Positions 22,938 through 44,450 of a stretch of DNA of 64,000 bases are shown here, piece after piece (positions within the stretch are counted from its first letter, which is position 1; the number at the start of each line of letters is the position of its first letter). Made by a program: the position numbers and the translations under genes. The stretch comes from Nannobrachium achirus (taxonomy: Eukaryota > Chordata > Actinopteri > Myctophiformes > Myctophidae). Below the pieces are notes generated by a model. It was not told the DNA's origin and searched no databases. It worked only from the letters and a program-made list of their open reading frames with translations. The DNA is taken from positions 59,360,153 to 59,424,152 of the forward strand of contig OY997639.1 in assembly GCA_963921795.1 (NCBI GenBank). The letters are read 5' to 3'.

Positions 22938-23658
22938 TGCAGGCTCGAAGCACATTTTCTCCAATTTATCAGCGCGGTGTACGGGACTTGGTTCGCTTGG
23001 AGTCGGGGTTTAGGTTTACTGTTATGACAAACAGAACCGGGCGTGATCTGAACCAACCGGACCCGGTTGAGGATAATAAAACAGGGATACAAACTTCTAT
23101 GGGTCGTGGAATTAGTGCCACTTGGATACGAGCAAGAACAGTGACTGTCTGATCACAGCAATGGATGGATTAAGTGCCAAGAAAAGTGGTGAAAGTTGGT
23201 GACGATGCAGGCAAGTTGCTTGCGCCATCATGACATAACATTAACAAAACAAAACATGTTTGCATATTAAGGTTGAATGAGATGTAAAAGCCCAAATCAT
23301 ATGAATTGGTAGGCTACTGTGCGACCGCATCACGCAAGCAGTTCCCTTGCGCCCACTTTATTCATTTTATTTTTTTGGCAAGCCCTCTGAGTCTGCACGA
23401 GTAGATTAATATAGACATTATTTTGTTAATTATAAAAACAGTAACAGATTGCATCTGTGATAAAGTGGAAGAAGTGCAGCGCTATAACATAAAACAGTTT
23501 AATAATCGGCACGTAGAGAGCAAAGACGCGTACACTCAAAGCATATCCCAAGCAGCTGAGACGCTCATGGACCCATTTACTCCCAGATAGCTTTGCGCTT
23601 ACCCCCAATGCAACGCGAAATATCCAAGATGGCGGTATTTGCGAACTGGGTTATGCAA

Positions 23659-23752
23659 GGTTGTTTGGTGTTTTGTCGTTGCCGTGTCTCTTCAAGAGCG
23701 TACAGGCTGCGGTTGAGCTTGAGACACGGCAACGACAAAAAACCAAACAACC
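23659..23752. repeat. Hairpin with 32-bp arms
   Basis: The arm at 23659-23690 (starts GGTTGTTTGG, ends CGTGTCTC) is the reverse complement of 23721-23752 with one mismatch; the loop is 30 bp. It sits within the right end of the 21.9-23.8 kb element and has no left-end counterpart. Confidence 0.85.
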
Positions 23753-23823
23753 TTCCATTGACAATGCATTAGTACGGCGCCCCCAGTGGCCGTTCTCAGA
23801 CGATAAGATGACGATGCGTGACG

Positions 23824-24455
23824 CTAATGTGTGAGCGCGGCCCCAGGTGTAAGGCTAGCTTTACGGGAATGTATTTATCGCGAGCATTATTTCATAAAAC
23901 ACCTCACCTCGTTTGGTCCGGGAGGTCATCGCTTCGTTCCGCTTCGTTCCGCACAGCTGAGCTAACAGGCAACGGTGATGGTGGTGACGATTAGCTAGCA
24001 GCTAGCTAACGAGATTTCAGCTGATGTTAGCTGGCTGGCTAACAATAACATCAACAATGTCCTTATTTTCTCTTGGAACGGCGACCCCACGACGTTGCTC
24101 CGCGAAATAAACCCCCCCCTTTCTTTCCGGGTCGGCGGTTATTCAAGCACAAGGTACTGTAATGTTTTTAAAATCTAATCTAAAATAAACAGAACTGGAA
24201 TGAAAATATTCTCCAGGACCAGTGCCGCCAGCGTTAGCAGCAATAAGACTTCCGGTGCCGATCTCTTCAAAATAAGAGTATCCCAAAGCTATTGAAAAAC
24301 GAGTAATTTTGCAATGATATGCAAATTAAAAATATAGATTAAGTATCTAAACGAACATACAAAATGCAAATTAGGTTTCTGGGTGTTAACATTTAGCATT
24401 CAGCGCTCTTATACCAAGGAAATTAAAAACATACATGACATACGTCATTTTCGCT
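23824..24455. promoter_or_regulatory. CpG-containing, GCTAGC-rich stretch; possible promoter or first exon
   Basis: CpGs cluster at 23870-24150, with repeated TTAGCTAGC/GCTAGCTAAC strings often seen near fish 5' ends. A short ATG frame at 24057 stops after 17 codons, and a donor-like CACAAG/GTACTG lies near 24152. It might be a non-coding first exon for a plus-strand gene such as cdcp1, whose first exon is otherwise missing, but nothing proves it. Confidence 0.25.
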
Positions 24456-24746
24456 ATCATTGATTTATTGATTGATTGAAGAATTTATTAGAAGTTTGCA
24501 ATAGAAAAAAGTACAGTTTCATGACAGTACAAATCACTGGTACAAGGTCAACTAAAAGGAGATCCTAGAAAGCAGAGGCTTATTTCCACAGGAACCACAC
24601 TTTAAGTATCTCATATAACATTGAAAGACAGACGGATAGAACATAGTACTTTATCTAGGATAATATCAGTTTCAAAAGCATAACATCAAATACAAAGGCA
24701 GAAAAAAAAGAAAAAAGGGGGGGGGGGGCATGGGGGCTTAGTCTAT

Positions 24747-26740
24747 TTACAAGTCACGGGTAGCAGCTGTCTGAAGGTGACTTTTCATACCAATTTTGAA
24801 GGAGGCTAGGGATTTGCTCTCCTTTAGGGCTTGTGGAAGGGCGTTCCACATGTTGATGGTGTAGCAGGAGAATGAGTTAGAGCCTTGTTTAGTGTTAAAT
24901 CTACGTTGATGATGATTGGTGGAGCTGCTTCTGGTGTTGTGATCGTGAACATCCTTGACCTTTAAGAAGTAGTTTGTCAGGTACATGGGAATCTTGGAGG
25001 TGTAGTGTATCTTGTACACCAGGCCCATTGCAAGATGCTGTACTCTGTCAGCTACTTTGAGCCATCCCACGCTTTCGTGGTGATGCTCGGTAAGGTGGGT
25101 CAGAGGAGGGAGACCAAGCACAACCCTAATTAGTTTGTTTTGGGCTGTTTGGAGCTTTAACTTTAAGGCAGCTGGGGCGTCGCGATACCAGACAAGGACT
25201 CCGTAATCAATGAGGGGCCCAATAAGAGCACCTCCTAGTGTCTTTCGGGATTTAATATTGATCAGCGGGGCAACCCTTTGCAAGAAGCGAATTCGTTGGT
25301 TGACTTTATTGATTACCTTGGTGGTCATTTTTTCACTGGATAGCCTCCAGGATGCAACCCAGGTAGCAGATGTCGTTTTTTCTTTCTATCACAGTGTCAC
25401 CTACTTTAATTGTGAAGTTCTCAACTAGGCTACGTTTCTGACTAGATCCAAAGAGGATACATTCAGTTTTGCCTAGGTGAATTGAGTCTGTTGTCATTGA
25501 GCCAGGTGCAGATCTTGTTAAGTTCACAGCTAAGGGCCTTTTCAACCTGCGATATGTCTCTGCCTGAGACTAGGAGAGCCAAGTCATCCGCGAACAGAAA
25601 CAGATTGCCGTCACAAGCAGATGACATGTCGTTTACGTATATTAAGAACAACAGTGGTCCTAGTATACTCCCTTGAGGTACTCCACAGTTTACTGGGAGG
25701 GGGGGGGGGGGACAGGGTTCCGTTGACTTCCACCATCTGTTCCCTCCCCACCAAGTAAGAGTGCATCCATCTCACTGCTGTGCTATCAAGACCAATAGCT
25801 TTGAGTTTTTCAATCAGAATAGAATGATCGACGGTGTCAAATGCCTTCTGGAGATCCAGCATGACCATGACGCAATATTTGCCATCGTGAATTTCACGTT
25901 TGATGTAATCATTCAAATAGATGAGGCATGTATCTGTGGAATGGGACTCTCTGAAGCCAGACTGGAACTCGTAGATCAGTTTATTCTCTTCAAGATATTT
26001 AGCCACCTGTTCATAGACAATTTTTTCCATTACCTTAGAGATGGAACTAAGGATTGAGATTGGCCTGTAGTTGCCAGGGTCAAGTTTACTGCCTTTTTTG
26101 TGCAGGGGGGTTACCTTAGCTAATTTGAAGTCCTGGGGGACATAACCCTGCTTGCTTGATAGATAGATTAATAATATGGGTAATGATTGGGGCAATGGTG
26201 GCAGCTGAGTCTATGAGAAATTTGGGGGCGATTTTATCATGGCCAGCGGCCTTGAATTGAGGTAGGGTGCGCAGTTTTTTAAACACTTCATCAGTTGTCA
26301 CCGTGGCAAGTTTAAAGTTGTCTTTGCATACCCCAAGGTTCCTGTAGAATTTCAAGATGTGCCTAACACCAAACAGCCCAGATGGAGCGGGCAGTTTATT
26401 GACCAGATTTTTGGCCATGGAGGTGAAGTAGATGTTGAGATTTTTGGCTACATCAAGACTGTCAGTGAGGAGGGTTATGGGAGTTTGGATGGATATGTTG
26501 CTGAGTTTAGCACCACAGCCTAGCTGGGTTTTAAATAGTTTCCATAGATCTCGTGGTTTGTGGATGTTTTCCTCAACTTTCTCATCCAAGTAGTTTTTTT
26601 TTGGCAGAAAGGATTAAGGAGGTTGTCCGATTTCTCAGTTTATTAGCCTCTAAACTGACTATTTCTAATTTGGCTTCAAGGTGTTTATTGGGGCCTTTTT
26701 TGAGTTTGTGATTATATTTGCGTTTCTCAGAGTATTTTTG
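24747..26740 (-). pseudogene. LINE reverse transcriptase, frameshifted
   Basis: Conserved RT blocks are readable in order: LAKVTPLHKKGSKLDPGNYR, then MVMLDLQKAFDTVDHSIL, then LFADDLALLV (the FADD catalytic motif), then the C-terminal part ending CYTINMWNALPQALKESK. The frame breaks at the G-run near 25700 and again near 25470 and 25340. RT copies LINE RNA at the target site. The polymerase motif is intact but the ORF is not. Confidence 0.88.
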
Positions 26741-27893
26741 TCTCCACCAGCCGAAGGCATGGGGGAGAATATGTTTTCCCCTCCGTCCGTCCGTGTGTCC
26801 GTCCGTCCGTCCGTCCGTCCGTCCGTGCGTGCGTGCGTGTGTCCTCGCAGTTTGTGTGCAGCTAATCTCAGTCGCCGTTGGCCCGGTTGCTGCCAAAGTG
26901 AGCACACACATTCCCTGGATGCCAATCTAGAACCTCTGCCTTAAATATTTCAAATGGGCTTTTTCTAGCGCCACCTAGTGGCCGATGTTCGCAAGACACA
27001 TTTCTGTGCACTACTCTTACAGATTTTGTCCAAAAATCCTACAAATCGGTAGGCAGTATCTCGACAGTCATGTGATCGACACGGATTTGTCCGATTTTTC
27101 ATATTCCATCCTGATTGGCTAAGATTGGCTTCCAAAGTTTGTAGGATTGAGCCATTTGGAACAAAATGCCTCAAATCCCAAACGCGAAGTGCAATTATCA
27201 TGAAATCGCGCACACACGTTCCCACTAGGTCGAAGAAGAAATGCCACTTCAAATTTTTGAAATCAGCCTCATGGTGGCGCTATAACAGGCCGATTTGTGG
27301 TTTTACCTATAACTCCATCGATCAGTTTCAAACTTTGTAAGCGCATTCCCTAGAGGCCAAGGAAAAACCCTTTCCCTGCATTTTTCACATCAGCCTTTTA
27401 TAGCGCCACCAGGAGGCCGACTTATGTAAAACACAATTTTTCCTATTATTCCTTGAGATTTTATCCAAAAATCATGCAAATCGGTACACAGTATCTCTAT
27501 AGTCATGTGATCAAGTCAGATCCGTCTGATATTTCATATTCCATCCTAATTGGCTAATATTGGCTTCCAAAGTTTGCAGGATTGCTCCATTTTTGAACAA
27601 AATGCCTCAAATCATCAACGCAGCTTGCAATTACCGTGAAATTTGCCACACATGTCAAGGAAAGAATGCTACCATTTTCACATTAGACTGTTATAGCGCC
27701 ACCAGCAGGTAGACTTTAGCAAAATACATTTTTGGAACACAATGCTTCAAATCATGCATGCAGCGTCCGATTGCCATGAAAGGTCTAAGGTGAAGAACAT
27801 ATGCCACCCTTTTTACATTGGCCTATTATACAGTAGCACCACCAGGACGCAAGGCCTGGTGGAGACCTGTGCTCGGAAGAGCACTGCTTCTAG
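26741..27893. mobile_element. Helitron-like element, copy 1
   Basis: It begins TCTCCACCAGCCGAAGGC and ends with a 6-bp-stem hairpin GTGCTC-GGAA-GAGCAC followed by TGCTTCTAG and then T. A subterminal hairpin, a CTAG end and a T flank are Helitron-type features. The interior has a (CCGT)n run (26778-26826) and three spaced blocks starting TAGCGCCACC (about 26965, 27400, 27697), with about 435 bp between the first two. No Rep/helicase gene, so non-autonomous. Confidence 0.55.
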
Positions 27894-28014
27894 TTTAAAT
27901 AGATTTGTTTAGACCGAACAGAAAGATGCCATGGTCTGATGTTTTCCTGCTGGTTTCTGTCAAGGACTGCATAGTTCTTTTACTAATGTGACTATAGATA
28001 GGCTACTGTTGTTG

Positions 28015-28430
28015 TCTCCACCAGCCGAAGGCTGAGGGAGAGTATGTTTTCCCCTCCGTCCGTCCGTCCGTCCGTCCGTGTGTCCGTGTGTCCTTGCAGT
28101 TTGTGTGCAGCTAATCTCAGTCGCCGTTGGCCCGATCGCTGCCAAACTGAGCACACACACTCCCTGGATGCCAATCTAGAACCTCTGCCCCACATTCTTC
28201 AAATCAGCCTCATGGTGGCGCTATAACAGGCCGATTTGTGTGGCCTGGTTGTTACCAGCTAATCTCCGGCGCCGTTGGCCCGATCGCTGCCAAACTGAGC
28301 ACACACACTCCCTGGATGCTAATTCAGAACCTCTGCCCCACATTTTTTAAATCAGCCTCATGGTGGCGCTATAACAGCCCGATTTGTGTGGCCTGGTGGA
28401 GACCTGTGCTCGGAAGAGCACTGCTTCTAG
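28015..28430. mobile_element. Helitron-like element, copy 2 (short)
   Basis: Same TCTCCACCAGCCGAAGGC start and the same hairpin/CTAG end as copy 1. It contains two copies of a unit with GTTGGCCCGATCGCTGCCAA. Only 121 bp separate it from copy 1. The outer edges join the LINE reading frame, so both may have arrived as one composite. Confidence 0.55.
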
Positions 28431-29375
28431 TTTGTCTCTGAGTTTCATTGATTCACAGATTTCCGAATTCCACCTTGGCTGTGAGCGGGCTTTAACCCTG
28501 ACCCTACGCAAAGGAGCCACTTCGTCTAGGGTAGTGTTGAAAATGGATTTAAAGCCCAGCCAGGCTTTATCGACCTGAGTGCTAGCTAGTACTGGGGACC
28601 AGTCAGATTTCTCCAGTGTGTGATTAAAGGCTTCGCTAGAGTAGGTTTTGAGGTTTCTAGCTTCAACTGTTTTGTGGCCGTCATCTTTGGACTTATGTAT
28701 TTTACGGGTGCAGTAAATGATATCATGGTCGCTTAGGCCACCACATTCAATAGTCCCACTCGCGGAGACTTTAGATTTGTCTGTGGTTACAATGAGATCT
28801 ATGGTGGTTTGAGAGTTATCTGTAACCCTAGTTGGCTTGGTGATGAGCTGAGTGAAACCCTGTTGATTACATAGCTTATTGAATTTTTTGAATAGAGGAG
28901 CTTCTTTACGAAGCATGTCTATGTTCCAATCTCCAATAATGTATTTTTCAACATTGTCCACCAATGCAAGGCTCTCCTCCAGTAACTCACAGAAATCATT
29001 TTGGTCGGGCGGTCTATAGATGGCACCGATTAGTATGTTTTTAGCTTTCTTAAGAATCACTTCCACCCATACAGTTTCTAAAGACCTGTGTTGTAGGTCA
29101 GGGCGGGGGATATACTTAATACTGTTACCACCACCAAATCTGTTTCTATCATTTCTGATTACAGAGTAGTTGTCAATTTCGATCTGAGAGTCAGTGATAG
29201 AGGCATCAAGTTTGGTCTCTGAGAAGGTTAGACAATGGACCTTACCTTCGAGAATACATATGCTTAATTTGTTCAAATTTAGCAAACAAACTGTTAATGT
29301 ATCATGCAATTCCAGACGGCAGATTCGTCTCACCATGGGAGCCAGACCTGCAGCCGGAAGTTTGGTGGCCTGCAT
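28431..29375 (-). pseudogene. LINE apurinic-type endonuclease domain
   Basis: Endonuclease/exonuclease/phosphatase motifs are present: FSETKLDASI near the N-terminal end, AIYRPPDQND, GDWNID and the catalytic GLSDHDIIY. It opens at 29375 and continues without stop to the insertion at 28430, where the protein (…ICESMKLRDK) is broken. It continues beyond the insertion as YSEKRKYNHKLKK at 26739. Confidence 0.85.
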
Positions 29376-29390
29376 TGGATTCCATGGAAG

Positions 29391-30107
29391 TCCGTGGAGA
29401 AGCTCATGAACAAACCAACAACAAACAATTATTCTGACTGTCTTAGACCTTTGTCAAATAATCACTTCTGGTAAATAAAAGATATCATATAAAACTTTTT
29501 TTTCTGCTATGTTACTTTTCAATGTGCACACTGTGCAATTTCATAGAGGTATCTAAAGAGTACAAAGGACGTTCTGAACGTGCCAAGGATTTAGTGTTGC
29601 CATGTGTGACTTTGGGCTTATTTGTCTTTGTCTGTGAAGTTGCTTGTAAATATTGGTTGTTGCAGGTGGCGTCTTGGGAGTGTGTGTGTGGGGTGTGTGT
29701 GTGGGGGGGGGGGGGGGGGGGAATCCACGTCTCCACGACCCCCAGGGGGTCCACGGAGGTCCTGCAGGGGGTCCGCGAAATTATGATTGATGAACATGAA
29801 TAAATAAATACATTTCTTTCACTCTTTTCCCCCCAAATGTATCTTCAAATATCTTTTAAAACATTTTCCACATTTATGTTAAAAATAAAACATGCCTACT
29901 GTGCAATTGACATTGACATGTTGATAGTATTATTGACATTGTTCTCAATTAGGTATGCCTATCATGTTTAAAATAAAAGTATCAATTTGTTACATATGAA
30001 ACACAATGTTATACATGAATATAGCCTACGAATGTTCAATCTGCTCCATCTGATGGAGCAGGATTGAAGACCCCTGTTCTAAAGTGAACAAGTTGCTTAT
30101 TTCTTTA
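29391..30107. other. hAT-derived repeat sequence, poly-G tract
   Basis: A G-run at 29702-29720 is followed by CCCCCAGGGGGTCCACGGAG-type sequence, and GAAGACCCCTGTTCTAAAG near 30066 resembles a hAT terminus. No gene. Confidence 0.45.
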
Positions 30108-30300
30108 TTTTTTTATTGATTGAAGAATGTATTAGAAGCCTGGAAAACGTACAGTTTTATGACAGTAGGCCTACTTGTAATCATTGGTACAAGGTCAACT
30201 AAAAGGAGATACTAGTAATATTTTAAGCCACTTTATGTATCTCATAACATTGAAAGAGACCGATGGAGCACAGTAGGCTACTTTGCATAGGATATGCAGT
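30108..30300 (-). mobile_element. LINE 3' tail fragment
   Basis: Matches the tail of the LINE at 24.46-24.64 kb (TGATTGAAGAAT, TACAAGGTCAACTAAAAGGA). Same orientation, 5' truncated. Confidence 0.8.
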
Positions 30301-32079
30301 AACAAGGGAATGGGCTTTTTGTTGTTTTAACCAGTGGTTCTAAGTGGTGGTGGTGGTACCAATGTTTTTTTACTTGAGTAAAAAGTATCATCAATATTAT
30401 CAATGTTTCGATCATTTGAGTACAAAGGAGTCCGGACCCCATGGAAACAAGCCATACTTATACTTTTTTGGAAAAATAATTTTAGCAGAACTTGTACTGT
30501 ACTGTAGCCTACCTGTCTCTGCAAACTGTAAGTAATCAATCAATACAGCAATTTAGAAATAATCTCACAAGTTAAACTCAGGAATTAAAAATGAATGATA
30601 TTAAAATATAATTAAAGTACCAATATAGAAAGTGCTCATTATGCAGAATGTCGCATTTGACAAGTTATCAAAATCCTAGCAGATCTATAGCTTGTTGATG
30701 GTTATTTTCAATACAGCAGTAAGTGCTCATAAAAGCCTAGTACCTGCCTGGCCCTAGTTGGTTATTTTGGTCTTGTTTTCCTAGGCCTGGTTGCTTATTT
30801 CTAAGAACCTGGCAACACTACTAGAAACGATACATGACGGAGGATGACGCTGTTTAGATGCTTCAATAAAATTATACAGTGTGCACATAAAAAAACAATT
30901 GATTGGAAAACAACCTGTGATATGCATTCTTTTATATTCCTGGACCGATTAACTGACAAAGGAGACAAACGTTCAGAAATATTTTATTCACAAGCATGGT
31001 CCAGCTGGCTGTCATCCTTCTGCCATGGACTCCATTGCAGTTCACACAACTTCCGGTCCCAGTTTTGGCTCCCATGAGCATCAATGGCGGATGCCCAGCC
31101 GTTTTGGCGACCATACCTTCTTATATAGTTATCTTGCTCTTATACCAGAAATACTCGAAGTGCAAACATATAGCAAAGGAATTACCCACATTTCATAGCG
31201 TTACTAGGGGAATCAGCTGGATCCTCCAAATGTCAAACAGGTGAGGTCAAATATCGGTATAAAAGGGTACCGTATAAATAGCTGTTGGCCGTTTATCAGC
31301 TACTTATCAGCTACTGTACACCGGACTATTGGGGGTTAACCAAAACCCTCTGTACGTAATTGATAAGGGGTCTATCCTTGGTGGCCCTTCTTTTTTTGTC
31401 TCTACAGTCTAAATCTCGCCACAACACGATGTGTTGTGAACTTGTAGATTGGCTCTTTTTTAACAGAATGTGAAATATGTGAAATATGTCAATCTTAGGC
31501 TAGAACAGGAATGCTGGGGGTCAAATGGTTTAGTGCCTTGCTCAAAGACACTCTCAGCGATACCGGTTCAAAGTGAACTATTGTTCAGATTTTCCACTCA
31601 TATCTTCCCTGCTGATCAAGGAAATGACATAGCCCGCTGGTTCTCAAAGTCAGGTTCAGGGGCCCAAATGGACCCTTATGGGTCTGTATGGACCCTAACG
31701 TGTCCACTCCACTGGGTTCCATTTGTACTCTCTCAGAGTTACAGAACCTTATGGGTCCATGTGAAGCCCTAGTGCAGTGGTTCTCAACCTTTTTAGGCCC
31801 CAACCCCCCAAATAATAATATTTGAACGGGGGACCCCCAACCCTCATAAGCACTTACAGTTGAGGCATTCCATTTTGTTGACAAGGTCTTAAAAGTCCCC
31901 AAAGCATGTGTTGTAAGCCTATTTCGGGTTATTTGTTCTTTTAAATTTAAACCGTATTTGAAGTGGTCAAACTAGCATGTTCAATCTCCAAGAAAATCCT
32001 GATGAACTCAGATATTTCATAAAAGCAAAGATTAACCCAGCTGGCGTCTGGCATTAAAAATGGCATTTAAAAATATCCT
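30301..32079. other. No gene assigned; repeat-rich stretch upstream of cdcp1
   Basis: 30990-31090 carries a sequence also seen near the 5' edge of the LINE (reverse-read ATGGGAGCCA, CCGGAAG, GGAGTCCATGG). 31423-31460 holds a dispersed-palindrome half-site. 31640-31770 resembles the 50-bp tandem unit at 16.2 kb. 31773-31880 begins with the Charlie-like CAGTGGTTCTCAA. The expected cdcp1 signal-peptide exon was not found here. Confidence 0.45.
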
Positions 32080-32440
<361 letters not shown>

Positions 32441-32449
32441 CCATTCCAG

Positions 32450-42853
<10,404 letters not shown>

Positions 42854-43289
42854 AGAGGTGATCGGAGGCGATCTTATCACTCTGTTGCAACTTGACCACC
42901 ATGAACTGTAAGGTAACCCCACCGGCATCTATGTGATAAGTTGTGATTTTACTTGAAGGACAAAAAGGAAACGGTCTTCATGCCCACATGAATTAATGTT
43001 CTCAGTCGCCACAACTGATTTCAGTCATTTTATAAGATAAACGATAAACTAGAAATAGATACATGATACATCAACACATTCTCACCCCCAAGGTGTCAGA
43101 TACCTGACGCCCTGTCAAGTACCTTACTGCTTCAAGTAGGAGACGCTTCGTGTATGCCCAGTGGTCTAAGAAAAAAGGTCATTCCCCTAGTGGGATTCGA
43201 AACTGTTCCTGATCACGCCATCCTGATCCTGATCACGCCACTATTATCCACAACATACAGTAACACTCAAATGGTCGCGGATATTTCAT
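42854..43289. other. cdcp1 3' region
   Basis: Presumed 3' untranslated region and flank. No AATAAA was seen close to the stop, so the polyadenylation site is undetermined. Confidence 0.35.
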
Positions 43290-43660
43290 AAAAGTAATGG
43301 TTAAAGTTAAAGGTAAATCATCAGATCAAGACTATGGTATTGATCTGACAATTGGCAAAAAAGTTAGAAATTGGAATGTTTGGAAATTGGGTTGTGCTGC
43401 CTTAGAATTATGTTTTATGACTGTATCTGACTATAGAAATGTGAATTCCTTGGCCGGGAGGGTTTACCAGGCTAGGTTAAAGCCTCTCAATCTGCAATTT
43501 CTTTAACTGGCTGGCTGTATGTAGGAACAACGGTTTACAATTACATTACCTAAACATAATAATTCTACATATTATTTTGTTCATTGTTTAGGAAACAGAG
43601 CGCTAGTGTGGGGGGGGGGGGGGGCTCCTTTCTCAAATTTCATAAATCACTGATAGAGAC
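43290..43660. repeat. Dispersed repeat related to 32.08-32.40 kb
   Basis: 43485-43660 shares blocks with the repeat before the first cdcp1 exon, but with a G-run (43609-43624) where that copy has GT repeats. Confidence 0.65.
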
Positions 43661-43807
43661 TCAATTGAGATTCGTTTTTGCTTTAAGCCCTTTCAAACTT
43701 GTCTATAGCCTCATTGGGCGAAGGCACACACTCAGTTTGATTATCAAGTTACCTTTATGCCTGATCTATACTTGGTAAAAATATACAATCGGCTATTTTT
43801 GTAACGC

Positions 43808-43995
43808 AGTGCTGGTGCGTTACATTCACCCATTAACACACATTCACAGAGACAGCCATACACCGAACCACCCTCTTCAGGAGGGCTTAGGGGTTCAGTC
43901 AGTGGATGTCTTGCTCAAGGACACTTCAGCGTGAAGCCAGTAGGAGACAGGAAAGAAACCGGGAACCTTTCGCTTCCCAAGCGGACGCTCTATTG
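43808..43995 (-). mobile_element. tRNA-derived SINE fragment, minus
   Basis: TTACATTCACCCATTAACAC and CTTGCTCAAGGACACTTCAG with GGGTTCAG match the SINE family at 15.87 and 33.1 kb in reverse. The head is diverged. Confidence 0.65.
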
Positions 43996-44040
43996 CCAAA
44001 CACATCCAGCGAGGCTTTTGTATTGTTTTTAACCAAAGGA

Positions 44041-44450
44041 ATGTATTTAATTTGTGTTTGTATTGCTGTTTTGTACATACCTTTACATGAAATGTTACAC
44101 TAAATAGGCTACATGTGTACAGTGTATGTTTCCAGTGTCTGAGAGTGCTGCTTACATTTTGTCAAAATAAGTAAGATTTTGAATCAGCCAAATATGCCTT
44201 ATGGACAGCCATACAGTAATGTACTGTATGTATTTAATTTGTGTTTGTATTGATGTTTTGTACATACTTTTACATGAAATGTTACACCAAATAGGCTACA
44301 TGTGTACAGTGTATGTTTCCAATGTCTGAGAGTGTTTCTTACGTTTTTGCTTACGTTTTGTCAAAATAAGTAATGCTAAGATTTGTAATTGTACAGTCAG
44401 CCAAATATGCCTTATGGACAGCCATACAGTAATGTACTGTAATGTACTGT
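44041..44450. repeat. Tandem duplication, about 187-bp unit
   Basis: ATGTATTTAATTTGTGTTTG starts at 44041 and 44228. Both copies run to ACAGCCATACAGTAATGTAC; the second has small insertions. Confidence 0.9.

Larger units (their letters stand above)
21917..23823. mobile_element. 1.9-kb element with long inverted ends and a SAP-like ORF relic
   Basis: The left end (GCGTCACGCATC, then CATCTTATCGTCTG and GGCCACTGGGGGCGCCGTAC) is repeated in reverse at 23600-23823. An inner pair, AAATAGCGCCATCTTGGATA on the left and ATCCAAGATGGCGGTATTTG on the right, extends the inverted ends to about 120-150 bp per side. The interior carries the ORF at 22133-22372. No target duplication was confirmed, so the superfamily is undetermined. 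Confidence 0.6.
24456..29390 (-). mobile_element. L2/CR1-type LINE, interrupted
   Basis: On the minus strand the order is endonuclease (29375-28431), insertion (28430-26741), linker, reverse transcriptase and C-terminal region (26740-24747), then a 3' untranslated tail ending in TCAATCAATCAATAAATCA (24484-24466). Tail copies recur at 2.2, 9.1, 19.0, 30.1 and 48.3 kb. Short tandem 3' ends and an endonuclease/RT layout without RNase H fit L2/CR1-like elements. The copy is inactive: split, frameshifted and lacking a 5' ORF. Confidence 0.85.
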
